A DNA stretch of 64,000 nt, from assembly GCA_003165595.1 (NCBI GenBank), contig PLWQ01000033.1, forward strand, positions 21,085 to 85,084. Reading direction: 5' to 3'. Shown here piece by piece: positions 17,830 through 26,121 of this stretch. A program made the translations under genes and the position numbers. The DNA is from Fibrobacterota bacterium. GTDB lineage: Bacteria > Fibrobacterota > Chitinivibrionia > Chitinivibrionales > FEN-1185. How positions within the stretch are numbered: position 1 is the stretch's first letter; each line of letters starts with the position of its first letter. The notes under the pieces were generated by a model. That model saw only the letters and a list, made by a program, of their open reading frames with translations, was not told the origin of the DNA and did no database searches.

Positions 17830-19251
17830 ATGGTTGCATCGAAGACCATGATGTTGTACGGAAAAGTTCTGAGCAACGGATCTCTTCCCCGGTTGTCCTT
17901 GATATTTGTGCCCTTCTTCTTTCTCCTGTTCATCTTACTTTGCTTTCAAATAAATAGGCCTTTGCTTTCCCTTGTCCCGTGCGCTGCTTTGATCTTGCTG
18001 ATCGCTTGTGGCTATTTTGGAACCATCCGGACGCTTGCGGCGGTTTCGATCTCAACATTTTGCCTATACTATTTGAAAATTATACCGGGCATTTTTACCT
18101 TGTTACCCGTAGAAATACTCATATTGCTTTGTTTCCTTTTCTTTCCTTTGTTTGTGGGAAAGGATATCCGGAATTTCATACACTCGATCCCGTACAAGAA
18201 AAGCATGCTCCTTCTCTTGTTTTCAATACTTTTGACATCGATGTATATCTTCACAAAGTCGAACAACTACTTTGGACAGGCTGCTTACGGAAATTCAAAA
18301 GTTATCATATTTGTCCTGGGCTTTATTCTTGTGTTCTACTTACTTTATTATGAATTCATTTCAATCAGGATGGTTCTCAACTGCATTACAAGCGCTGGCG
18401 CCATATTCCTGGCAATCATCGTCCTCTTTTATTTGAAAAACGGTGGATTGCGAGTAGTTCTTTCCGAGAGAATCGGAACAAGTATTGATATAGGCCCGAA
18501 CACAATCGCCATGGCTCTGGACATGATCTTTCCCGTCACTTTCTTTTCCGCCCTGTATTGCAAGAGGAACATAATAACAAAAACAGCGTTGTTCTTGCTT
18601 TCGTTTCTATATCTTATTGTTCTGTTTTTGACCTATTCTAGGGGCAGTATTTTTGGGTTGATCGCGTTGGGTGTTTTTCTGGTTTTCCATAAAATCAAAT
18701 TGCATAAAATCGCAATATTTATGGTTATCTTGCTTTTGTCCCTTACAGTTTGGCAGGAAGGAATCTTTAAGAGATTCAATGCGCAGGATCGCGCCGTAAT
18801 GGAATCCAATTTTGATCGTGTAGTCCTACTGCAATCGGCAATGAAAATGATAAGAGAAAACCATATAATCTTTGGAAACGGGATGCTGACGTTCAGCCTC
18901 GCAAAATATGATTACTCTTTCCCTAAATGGGCAGACAAACAAAAAGGCCTCTCTACCCACAGTCTTTATGTGGAACATTTTGTCGGCCTTGGTCTTTTTG
19001 GAATGCTTGGTATTTCGTCCATGCTATTTGGTACCTTATTCTCACTGGTGCGCTTGAAAGTGCCGGATAGCAACGAGGGAATCAAATTCGGACTTCTGTT
19101 TTCGTTGCTTTCATGCATGCTGCACGGCTTTGTTGACTGCCAGGTGGGAAACCCAGCCTTCTCCCTGCCGCTTTTGGCGATTCTGGCATGTTCGGCAATT
19201 CTGAAATATAGGAATGGCGACAAGCCTAGAAATCAACCAGAATCAGTTTGA
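17830..19251 (+). CDS. O-antigen ligase/polymerase-like membrane protein (Wzy/WaaL)
   Basis: About 473 residues from the ATG at 17830. The frame stays open back to 17686 inside the Wzz gene, so the start is uncertain. It has at least ten hydrophobic segments, a cytoplasm-facing short loop, and the region LTYSRGSIFGLIALGVFLVF, which matches the conserved TxSRG block of the O-antigen ligase family. A large periplasmic loop contains NGMLTFSLAKYDYSF and THSLYVEHFVGLGLFG (the usual H-N/S-x5-G region). Such proteins polymerise or ligate lipid-linked glycan units at the periplasmic face. Fits the OPX-Wzz-Wzy order. Confidence 0.8.
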   Translation: MVASKTMMLYGKVLSNGSLPRLSLIFVPFFFLLFILLCFQINRPLLSLVPCAALILLIACGYFGTIRTLAAVSISTFCLYYLKIIPGIFTLLPVEILILLCFLFFPLFVGKDIRNFIHSIPYKKSMLLLLFSILLTSMYIFTKSNNYFGQAAYGNSKVIIFVLGFILVFYLLYYEFISIRMVLNCITSAGAIFLAIIVLFYLKNGGLRVVLSERIGTSIDIGPNTIAMALDMIFPVTFFSALYCKRNIITKTALFLLSFLYLIVLFLTYSRGSIFGLIALGVFLVFHKIKLHKIAIFMVILLLSLTVWQEGIFKRFNAQDRAVMESNFDRVVLLQSAMKMIRENHIIFGNGMLTFSLAKYDYSFPKWADKQKGLSTHSLYVEHFVGLGLFGMLGISSMLFGTLFSLVRLKVPDSNEGIKFGLLFSLLSCMLHGFVDCQVGNPAFSLPLLAILACSAILKYRNGDKPRNQPESV

Positions 19252-19338
19252 AACCGAACAAATCAACCGACACATTTGGTAAGTGTATTTTTGTTGTCTT
19301 CCATAAACACACTTTTGTCAATGCAATAGAGATTAGCC

Positions 19339-20295
19339 ATGAAAATTCTCTACGTCTATGATGAACCGGGCTGGGCCATTCAAAAGGTTGGAGAGCTGTG
19401 GTTTGACGGCCTTAACGGCCTTACGGGAATTGAGACAAACTTCTGTTCATTCAAGAATCTTCCGAAAATCCGAACCAGCAGATTTGATATCATTTGGTAT
19501 GGTTATTTGGGAACTTTTTTTAAAGAGATAAAACCTTCACAAAAGCCGTCATTTCTTCATAGAATACCTCCCGTAAAAAACATCGTAGCCTTAGGGAGAA
19601 GCGTTATTGCCGTTCACGATCCGAGCGAGCTATTCCCCTTGTCTCGACAATGGCAGGAGAGCGGGATCGGCCGGAAAATGCGATGGATACTTGGGAACGC
19701 TTTGGGGGTGGTTACTGTCTGCAAAGAAATGGAGGAGGTTCTTTTGCGGAAGAAAATCAAGGCTTGCACTATTTCCACCATGAGCAGTCTGAACCCTCGG
19801 GACGAAAACGACATTGTTACCAATAAGTGTTCTGCTTATGCAGCGTACAATCCTTATCCCCGTAAAAACAGTCCCTTGATGGAAAAGCTGAAATCGTTCT
19901 GTTTAGATACTTTGGGGATAAGTTTCGAATACAAATTGGGGCGCATACTGCTTTCGGAAAAAGAATATGTCAGCCAACTGGACTCCCATGAAATTTATCT
20001 GTGCACCTCGTTGCAGGAAGGAGGACCGATTCCGGCAATGGATGCGATGGTTCGCGGTGCTGTTGTTTTGTCAACGCCGGTTGGACAGATGCCTGAAATT
20101 ATCACCAATGGCGAAAATGGATTTCTTTGTTCAAGTGAGGATGATTTCAAACGATATCTTCGACTTCTGGCCGACGACCACAACCAACTCCAGCGGTTGC
20201 GTTTGGCGAGCAGGCGTAAGATTGTTCTGCTTCGCAATAGGGAAGAAATACAAAAGAACATGCTTAGATTCCTTCAGCAACTTCGAACCACATGA
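19339..20295 (+). CDS. GT-B-fold glycosyltransferase
   Basis: 318 residues. The N-terminus MKILYVYDEPGWAIQKVGEL is a Rossmann start. The C-terminal part ICTSLQEGGPIPAMDAMVRG with LSTPVGQMPEIITNGENGF is the donor-binding region of GT4-like enzymes, with E-G-G-P-x-P in place of the usual E-G-F-G. Somewhat shorter than typical GT4 members. Its stop overlaps the flippase start by 4 bp, which indicates coupled expression. The ribosome-binding site is weak (AGAGATTAG). Confidence 0.75.
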   Translation: MKILYVYDEPGWAIQKVGELWFDGLNGLTGIETNFCSFKNLPKIRTSRFDIIWYGYLGTFFKEIKPSQKPSFLHRIPPVKNIVALGRSVIAVHDPSELFPLSRQWQESGIGRKMRWILGNALGVVTVCKEMEEVLLRKKIKACTISTMSSLNPRDENDIVTNKCSAYAAYNPYPRKNSPLMEKLKSFCLDTLGISFEYKLGRILLSEKEYVSQLDSHEIYLCTSLQEGGPIPAMDAMVRGAVVLSTPVGQMPEIITNGENGFLCSSEDDFKRYLRLLADDHNQLQRLRLASRRKIVLLRNREEIQKNMLRFLQQLRTT

Positions 20296-21839
20296 AGAAA
20301 CTATTCTTCTCTTCCGAGTCTTTCAAGAAAGGCTACCTTCGTTCCTCCGGCCTTAATATTATTTCAAAATTCGTTGCGTTTTTCAATACTCTGCTGATCG
20401 CCTATTTCTTTGGAACTACAACTTCAACAGATTTCTATTTCTTTTGCATTGGCCTCGTTACGACCGTGTCCGCTTTCTTGACCGCCCTGGACATCAGTAT
20501 CCTGATACCGGAATCCATGCGCATCAAAGCGCAGCAATCCGAACCGGAGTTGCAACGCTTTCTCACCACATTTCTTTTCCTGGCGGCGGCGTTGTGTGTC
20601 GTTGTTTCACTGATGGTGCTTATAAATCCCCAAAGCTCATTCATTCTTATATCAAAGTTCACGAAGGAAGTGCTAAACGCGAACTTGCTTATTGTCTATT
20701 TGTCCATGCCACTTCTTCTGCTCATTACGGTCAATACGTTCCTGACCGATATCCTTATTTCGTACAAGTTCTTCAGTGTTTCCGTTCTGTCCGGACTATT
20801 GAATTCGGTTCTTTCCATCCTCATCATAGTCGTATTCCATTCGAGCCTCCACATTCTTAGTATCCTTCTAAGCCTTCTTATTGCAAACCTTATCCAGCTT
20901 TTCATCAATGTTGTTCTGATGAAGAGCAGGCTGGGCTGGACATTTTGCCCGAGTGTCAAGGGTATCAAACGGAAAATAATTACCGACAGCATTGTGGCGC
21001 AGGCAGGCAATTTTACAACGCTTCTCTCAACCTATGTTCCCCTGTGGCTCATATCAAGCTTTTCATCCGGTGTCCTGTCTTCCGTTAGCTACGCTTCAAG
21101 AATCCCGGATTTTATTGCGCTGTTTGTTACGACGCAGTTCGGAACCGTTACGGGGATAAAGTTTAATGAATTGTATGCACAAAAGAGAACGGATGAAATT
21201 CGAAGGGTGTATGTTGAAGCCTCGGCCTTCCTGCAATTTGTTCTTGTCCCGATTTGCATTCTTGTCTTTATTTTCAGCGAGGATATCGTGGCTGTTCTTT
21301 TCGGCCATGGGGCTTTTAACAGGACGTCCGTCGCGAATACCGGGGAGCTCATGAAATATTTTGTGCTCATATTGCCATTCACAGCCCATAATACGCTGGT
21401 GGCCAGGTTATTCATGGCCGCACAGAAAATAAAGAACTCATTTATTTTTCAAATGGTGATGAATGGCATTATGGTTATCGTGGTCTATGCGCTTATCAAA
21501 ATGGTGGGCCCCAAAGGGTTGCCGATCGGCGTTTTGGCTACTTATGTTCTGATTTGTATTACATCGGATATAATCATGAAGAAGAATTTTGATTTTATCC
21601 CTTACAAAAAGACTCTTGTTTACAGCTTGAAGTGTTTGTTGATAAATTCGCCGGTATTCCTGATTGTGGCAGTTCTTAACAGAGTCATAGATTTGCATTC
21701 TTTATGGTACATGGGAGCAGTTGCCATTTTTTATGGCCTTGTACTTGTCATGCTCAATCATATTTTTAAGGTAAATACAACAATATCCGAGGCGGTGACG
21801 ATCGCTTTGAGAATCGGGAAAATGCATTCAAAGGAATAG
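20292..21839 (+). CDS. MurJ/Wzx-like lipid-linked glycan flippase
   Basis: 515 residues with about 14 hydrophobic helices. The opening STDFYFFCIGLVTTVSAFLT and the conserved FTTLLSTYVPLWLISSFSSG, VSYASRIPDFIALFVTTQFG and VLFGHGAFNRTSV segments match the MviN/MurJ branch of the MOP flippase family more than classical Wzx. It would flip the undecaprenyl-linked repeat unit to the periplasmic face for the polymerase at 17830. A role in lipid II flipping is possible but the locus argues for the surface glycan. Confidence 0.8.
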   Translation: MKKLFFSSESFKKGYLRSSGLNIISKFVAFFNTLLIAYFFGTTTSTDFYFFCIGLVTTVSAFLTALDISILIPESMRIKAQQSEPELQRFLTTFLFLAAALCVVVSLMVLINPQSSFILISKFTKEVLNANLLIVYLSMPLLLLITVNTFLTDILISYKFFSVSVLSGLLNSVLSILIIVVFHSSLHILSILLSLLIANLIQLFINVVLMKSRLGWTFCPSVKGIKRKIITDSIVAQAGNFTTLLSTYVPLWLISSFSSGVLSSVSYASRIPDFIALFVTTQFGTVTGIKFNELYAQKRTDEIRRVYVEASAFLQFVLVPICILVFIFSEDIVAVLFGHGAFNRTSVANTGELMKYFVLILPFTAHNTLVARLFMAAQKIKNSFIFQMVMNGIMVIVVYALIKMVGPKGLPIGVLATYVLICITSDIIMKKNFDFIPYKKTLVYSLKCLLINSPVFLIVAVLNRVIDLHSLWYMGAVAIFYGLVLVMLNHIFKVNTTISEAVTIALRIGKMHSKE

Positions 21840-21930
21840 AGGAAAACGATAACGTAGTTTCGTAAGTTCTCCTGTCTATGATTATCAACACCTTAGCTGT
21901 TCGGTAGGAAATCCGTTTGCATCGCCACCT

Positions 21931-21959
21931 TTGACAAAGAGATCAACGGACTGTATTTT
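21931..21959 (+). promoter_or_regulatory. Strong sigma-70 promoter before the methyltransferase
   Basis: TTGACA at 21931-21936 and TATTTT at 21954-21959 with a 17-bp spacer in the 161-bp gap, about 40 bp before the 22001 start. It suggests the methyltransferase is a separate transcription unit. Confidence 0.65.
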
Positions 21960-22000
21960 CTAAGCTCTGGAGAAGCACCAATTTATCATAAAGGAACGCT

Positions 22001-22822
22001 ATGGAAACTAATGAAAGCATCTATGCAAAATCCCGCACGGTGGAGAATATCAAAGACTGTTATTTCTATCAAACAGTAGAATTGCCGGGCTTTGGCCTCC
22101 TCAAGGGGGAGTGGGATTTGCGCGGCAGGGTGGACGAATATTTCGGGTTTGTACCCTTTAAAGGGAAGCGGATCCTGGAATTGGGTACTGCCAACGGGTT
22201 CTTGTGCTTCGAAATGGAAAAAAGAGGCGCGGATGTCGTGGGATACGATCTCTCGGAAAAAGATGATTGGGATATAGTTCCGTTTGCCGGGAAAATCACC
22301 GAAGAGCAGATACAAGACCGGAAAAAAGCAATACGGGGTATCAATAATGCATGGTGGCTCACGCACCGCCTTCTTGGTTCAAAGGCACATGTAGTCTATG
22401 GGACCGTATACAACGTCCCGCAGGACCTAGGCATGGTGGATATAGTGACCTTTGGAAGCATACTGCTACACCTGAGGGACCCTTTTCTTGCTTTGCAGAA
22501 GGCTTCGACGCTTGCTCGCGAGAGTATCATAGTTACCGAATGGCAAAGGAACATACCAAGAGCAGTGTACTCCCCGATTATTCCCAATTTCGTTCGAAAG
22601 AAATACATTAACCCAATCCTCTATGCCCCGCTCTTTTTACCCGATCCTGATAATCAAAGTTCCTGGGCAACATGGTGGTATTTTACCCCGGAAACTATTG
22701 TCCGTTTCCTCAAAATCCTGGGCTTTCCTCAAGCAAGGGTGACTTTTCACAAAGAAAAGTTTTCAGAATCCAAGAAACCAATTAACCTTTTTACCGTTGT
22801 GGGGACAAGAGGAAAGGTGTAA
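22001..22822 (+). CDS. Class I SAM-dependent methyltransferase
   Basis: 273 residues. Motif I is RILELGTANGFLCFEMEKRG, followed by VVGYDLS (motif II acidic residue replaced by Asp-Leu-Ser) and the DIVTFGSILLHLRDPF post-motif seen in CmoB/DUF1698-like methyltransferases. Likely methylates a sugar or nucleoside-type substrate; the glycan setting favours a sugar. RBS AAAGGA is 7 nt upstream. It converges with the next gene. Confidence 0.75.
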   Translation: METNESIYAKSRTVENIKDCYFYQTVELPGFGLLKGEWDLRGRVDEYFGFVPFKGKRILELGTANGFLCFEMEKRGADVVGYDLSEKDDWDIVPFAGKITEEQIQDRKKAIRGINNAWWLTHRLLGSKAHVVYGTVYNVPQDLGMVDIVTFGSILLHLRDPFLALQKASTLARESIIVTEWQRNIPRAVYSPIIPNFVRKKYINPILYAPLFLPDPDNQSSWATWWYFTPETIVRFLKILGFPQARVTFHKEKFSESKKPINLFTVVGTRGKV

Positions 22823-22871
22823 GCAAGGATATTGCACAATTTCCTGACCGCATAATAAACCACTCCGCCGC

Positions 22872-24401
22872 TCAAAAATACCGCAATTCCCTGCAACCCC
22901 TTCCTCGGGAAAAAAATCCCGGCAGGTTCGCAAATGCATTCAAGCGGATTTCCGCAGGAGAACGCACGAGGATGATTTCCTTGATGTTTCTTGTCTCAAG
23001 AAGTACTCTGAGCTGATTGGTATTGTACTCTGAAAAAAGCTGGGGAGGATCAGTCGCAAGAAGATTGCCAACGTGGTATACCGGCTCCGGATAGTAGGAC
23101 GATGTTCCCCACATTGTCTTGCAGTTCGGATGCGAAATTGTCCTGTACACTGCAGCTTTGTCAAAAAACCAAACGAGCATTCTATCCGTGCAGGGAAATC
23201 CGAAAAGGAGCCTTGTCGAATCCTGGTTGTTGACAATAGGAACCAATGCATCATACAGGACCTTGTCCTTTTTCTGGTTTTGCCATTCGTCCTTCACCAA
23301 GCCGGGTTCAACCTGAAAATGGTGATGCCTGAGATTTACTTGCCAGAACAGACTCCCCGCCATTATGGCTATTCCTGCCAGGAGCAGGAACCAATTCTTC
23401 CGGCGCAATCCAATCATCAGAAACAGCGCAGTTCCAATCAATAATGGCAGATAATAGGAAGCCTTATCGGGATTCAAATAGTAACAGATGGTGTTCAAAA
23501 CGGAAAACAGGAAAAGGGTACGGATTGCCCAGCCCTGCCTGTTCCAGGCTTGCTCTATGATGTGTCCTCGCAAATTGGATACCGCAATAAATGCGAGAAC
23601 CACTATGGCTGCGGAACCAATAAGTCCCCCACCAAGGGAGAAAAGCTGTTGTATCTCCCAGATTGAAGCTTGAAGATGAGTATGGTAGCTTCTTGTTCCG
23701 CTCAGGAACTGTATCCCGTATAAATGAATAACGGGATACAAGAACAGCACCGAGAACAGCAAAGATGATACGAGTAATCCGACGATAATCCAAATTCTAG
23801 CTGCCAACGGACGAGATTGCTTTTCGAAAATGATCGCACCAACCGCGGAAGGAAGGAAGAGAAACGCGGTCAACCGCGTGCTCACGCCCAAAGCAACCAG
23901 AATGCCAGCGACCACGGAGGCTGCCAATGCACGGGGCAATCTTACCGACGGCTTTGAACAAAATGATAATACTATGGCTGCTGCAACCACAAAGAGTATC
24001 GAGACAGTGTAATCCATTGCCACGAAAGCGGTCATCATCCATAGAGGTACTGCGGCAAAGAAAATGCCGACGAGAAGCACCGTCAAAGGTTCTCCTCCGG
24101 CAAGCAATCCAAGACAAAAAACCAGAGCAACCACAACTATTGAACAAGCTGCAACCGTGACTTTTGCCGGTCGGGCATCGGTTTGTGAGATGAAAAATGA
24201 CATGCAACGCTCGAATACCGGAAATCCCGGAAGTCGGGACGGTTCATACGGTTGATGATGTGCAAGCAGTTCCGCTACATGGGCTACGAGAAAAGCGTCA
24301 CGGTCCGAACCGTAGGAGATTTTCTCTGAGAATACGGCAAGTGACAGATAGAGAATAGCTACGGCGAGTATCGCTCCGCCAAAGACAACCAACTTGTTCA
24401 T
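22872..24401 (-). CDS. Polytopic membrane glycosyltransferase (GT39/ArnT-like)
   Basis: 509 residues. It has about 11 hydrophobic helices in the first 370 residues, then a soluble C-terminal domain. An early acidic loop after helix 1 (SYGSDRDAFLVAHVAELLAH) with a following RLPGFPVFE segment fits GT-C enzymes, which use polyprenyl-phosphate sugars at the periplasmic face. The catalytic Asp would be in SDRD. The soluble tail is not assignable. It could decorate the exported glycan or lipid A. Confidence 0.6.
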   Translation of the reverse strand: MNKLVVFGGAILAVAILYLSLAVFSEKISYGSDRDAFLVAHVAELLAHHQPYEPSRLPGFPVFERCMSFFISQTDARPAKVTVAACSIVVVALVFCLGLLAGGEPLTVLLVGIFFAAVPLWMMTAFVAMDYTVSILFVVAAAIVLSFCSKPSVRLPRALAASVVAGILVALGVSTRLTAFLFLPSAVGAIIFEKQSRPLAARIWIIVGLLVSSLLFSVLFLYPVIHLYGIQFLSGTRSYHTHLQASIWEIQQLFSLGGGLIGSAAIVVLAFIAVSNLRGHIIEQAWNRQGWAIRTLFLFSVLNTICYYLNPDKASYYLPLLIGTALFLMIGLRRKNWFLLLAGIAIMAGSLFWQVNLRHHHFQVEPGLVKDEWQNQKKDKVLYDALVPIVNNQDSTRLLFGFPCTDRMLVWFFDKAAVYRTISHPNCKTMWGTSSYYPEPVYHVGNLLATDPPQLFSEYNTNQLRVLLETRNIKEIILVRSPAEIRLNAFANLPGFFSRGRGCRELRYF

Positions 24402-24522
24402 CTCGACGATTTTCCCGTCTTGGGATGGAAATTTACTTTCACGCTAACCGATCCTTTGAAACCATAGCCAATTGCCCACTCATGCGCCTCAAGGATTGTG
24501 CAAGTGGCCAAGAACGGTGGTG

Positions 24523-25170
24523 TCAAGCCTTTCTCGCCAACACCCTGTATGCGGAAGAAATACGATGCACGTACGCATTCGAATGCTTGCATTGATATCG
24601 CAATATCGGAAAGATCAGGTATCTCAATGCTCTGTAGAAAACAGATTGTTTGGATGTCAACCACTCCTGCATTATCCATGATACGGTGTGATAGACATTG
24701 AGAAAGCCTTCGATCGTAACGACTTCAAAATGATTTGTTTCAACTATTCTTTGCAAACCATCCTTTGTAAACCTTTGAAAGTCCGTTGGGTCCAGATGTT
24801 CCGGTTGAAGAAACGGGACGGCTAGGTAGAGGTAACCGCCCTTTTTCATGACCCGATAGAATTCCCGCATTACCCTCAACGGGTCTTCTACATGTTCCAG
24901 CACAGCGTTGCACACGATCGCATCAAAAAAATCGTCTTCAACCGGAATTTCATGAAGGGGAGAATAAATGTGGATATTCTTGTTATGAATGCCTGTTGGA
25001 ATATCCTGGTTGTATAATTCCCCTTCCACTAGATGAGATATATCTCTATCCCCGGCTCCGGCGTTCAGCACCCTTCCTTTTAAATACTTCACATATTCAC
25101 CAATCTGTGAATCAATGGAAGGCCAGTAGGTTGCAGTATTGAAAAAGGATCTTATTCTATCTAGTTTCAT
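24523..25170 (-). CDS. Class I SAM-dependent methyltransferase (Methyltransf_11 type)
   Basis: 215 residues from the ATG at 25170; a TTG at 25212 inside the upstream gene is also in frame. Motif I is GRVLNAGAGDRD. The strand-4 block is DDFFDAIVCNAVLEHVEDPLRV, followed by MKKGGYLYLAVPFLQPEHLDPTDFQRFT, the typical pattern of small-molecule and glycan-locus methyltransferases. The C-terminus SAYRVLARK is complete. The 121 bp between it and the GT39-like gene show no feature. It follows the GT2 gene by 16 bp. Confidence 0.75.
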   Translation of the reverse strand: MKLDRIRSFFNTATYWPSIDSQIGEYVKYLKGRVLNAGAGDRDISHLVEGELYNQDIPTGIHNKNIHIYSPLHEIPVEDDFFDAIVCNAVLEHVEDPLRVMREFYRVMKKGGYLYLAVPFLQPEHLDPTDFQRFTKDGLQRIVETNHFEVVTIEGFLNVYHTVSWIMQEWLTSKQSVFYRALRYLIFPILRYQCKHSNAYVHRISSAYRVLARKA

Positions 25171-25186
25171 CGAAACGTCCCGGGCA

Positions 25187-26014
25187 TCATGGATTTCGTT
25201 GGTTTCGAACAATATGCCTTTTTATGGTTTGAACAGGGTGAAGCAATTTGTCTTTTATCAGCCTGTCTATTATTGATCTGTGGCACATGGTTTGAATATG
25301 GTAGATTTCCCTAATTAACTCTTCAAGGTTCGCCATATAAAATTCCTCGTGATTGCGAATTATTTGCGCGTGCATTTTCACCTTATTCTGCTCTGTCATT
25401 GAATGAACCATCGACTTCTTTCGTACCCGGTATTCATGCAAAACTTCAGGAATTCTGTAAACCTTCTTGCCTGTGGAAATAATAGAAAGCCAGAAATCCC
25501 AGTCTTCCCAGCCATATTTCATGTTTGGATTATACCCCTTTAGTCTCTCCCAATCACTACGCCAAAAAAATGCGCAGTGAAAAATCAGGTTATGAAAGAG
25601 CATTTCCTTCAAAGAATATTCGGGGAGAAGCCATCTCCCGTGTTTTTCACCGAAAAATTCTGCATTGCAATATACTATGCCGATCTCTTTATCTGTTTGC
25701 AATATTCTTACAGACTTTTCGAGATACGTGGGTGCGATTTTGTCATCCGAATCAAGCGGCAGAATGATCGGCGCCTGCGCCTCGCGGATACCGTTATTAC
25801 GAGCAGATGCGAGTCCTTGGTTAGATGTATGAAGGACTCTTATTTTGGGATGGTGTATGTTTTTGAGAATTTCAACGGTTTGTGGATCCGTCGAACCATC
25901 ATTAACAACGATAATTTCGAAATTTTGGAAGGTTTGGTTCAGAACCGAATCTATAGTTTCATGAATATACTGCCCATGATTGAAGCACGGTATTATGACG
26001 CTTACGTCAGGCAT
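25187..26014 (-). CDS. GT2-family glycosyltransferase
   Basis: 275 residues from the ATG at 26014, with an AGG 9 nt upstream; a TTG three codons earlier is possible. VSVIIPCFNHGQYIHETIDS, VVNDGSTDP, the nucleotide-sugar Asp block LPLDSDDKIAPTYLEKS, and the later WEDWDFWLS (ED of the catalytic region) define a complete GT-A GT2 enzyme. First gene of a short leftward unit with the methyltransferase and GT39-like gene. Confidence 0.85.
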   Translation of the reverse strand: MPDVSVIIPCFNHGQYIHETIDSVLNQTFQNFEIIVVNDGSTDPQTVEILKNIHHPKIRVLHTSNQGLASARNNGIREAQAPIILPLDSDDKIAPTYLEKSVRILQTDKEIGIVYCNAEFFGEKHGRWLLPEYSLKEMLFHNLIFHCAFFWRSDWERLKGYNPNMKYGWEDWDFWLSIISTGKKVYRIPEVLHEYRVRKKSMVHSMTEQNKVKMHAQIIRNHEEFYMANLEELIREIYHIQTMCHRSIIDRLIKDKLLHPVQTIKRHIVRNQRNP

Positions 26015-26121
26015 AGAATCCAACCTATGTTTCGGCTATTGCGTAGCAAAACCGAAAAATCGAGAGCGGGTTTCACTACGCATTCAATCACCAAGTAATT
26101 TACTTGTTGGTGGTTTTTCAG

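Noticed and set aside
24398-24679. 93-codon minus-strand frame overlapping the GT39-like gene start by 4 bp
   Set aside because: Most of it overlaps the well-supported methyltransferase (24523-25170) in another frame, and its translation shows no domain.
26087-26119. Terminator-like CACCAA/TTGGTG hairpin with a T-run on the plus strand
   Set aside because: No plus-strand gene is transcribed there, and on the minus strand the T-run is missing. The stem is also bulged.
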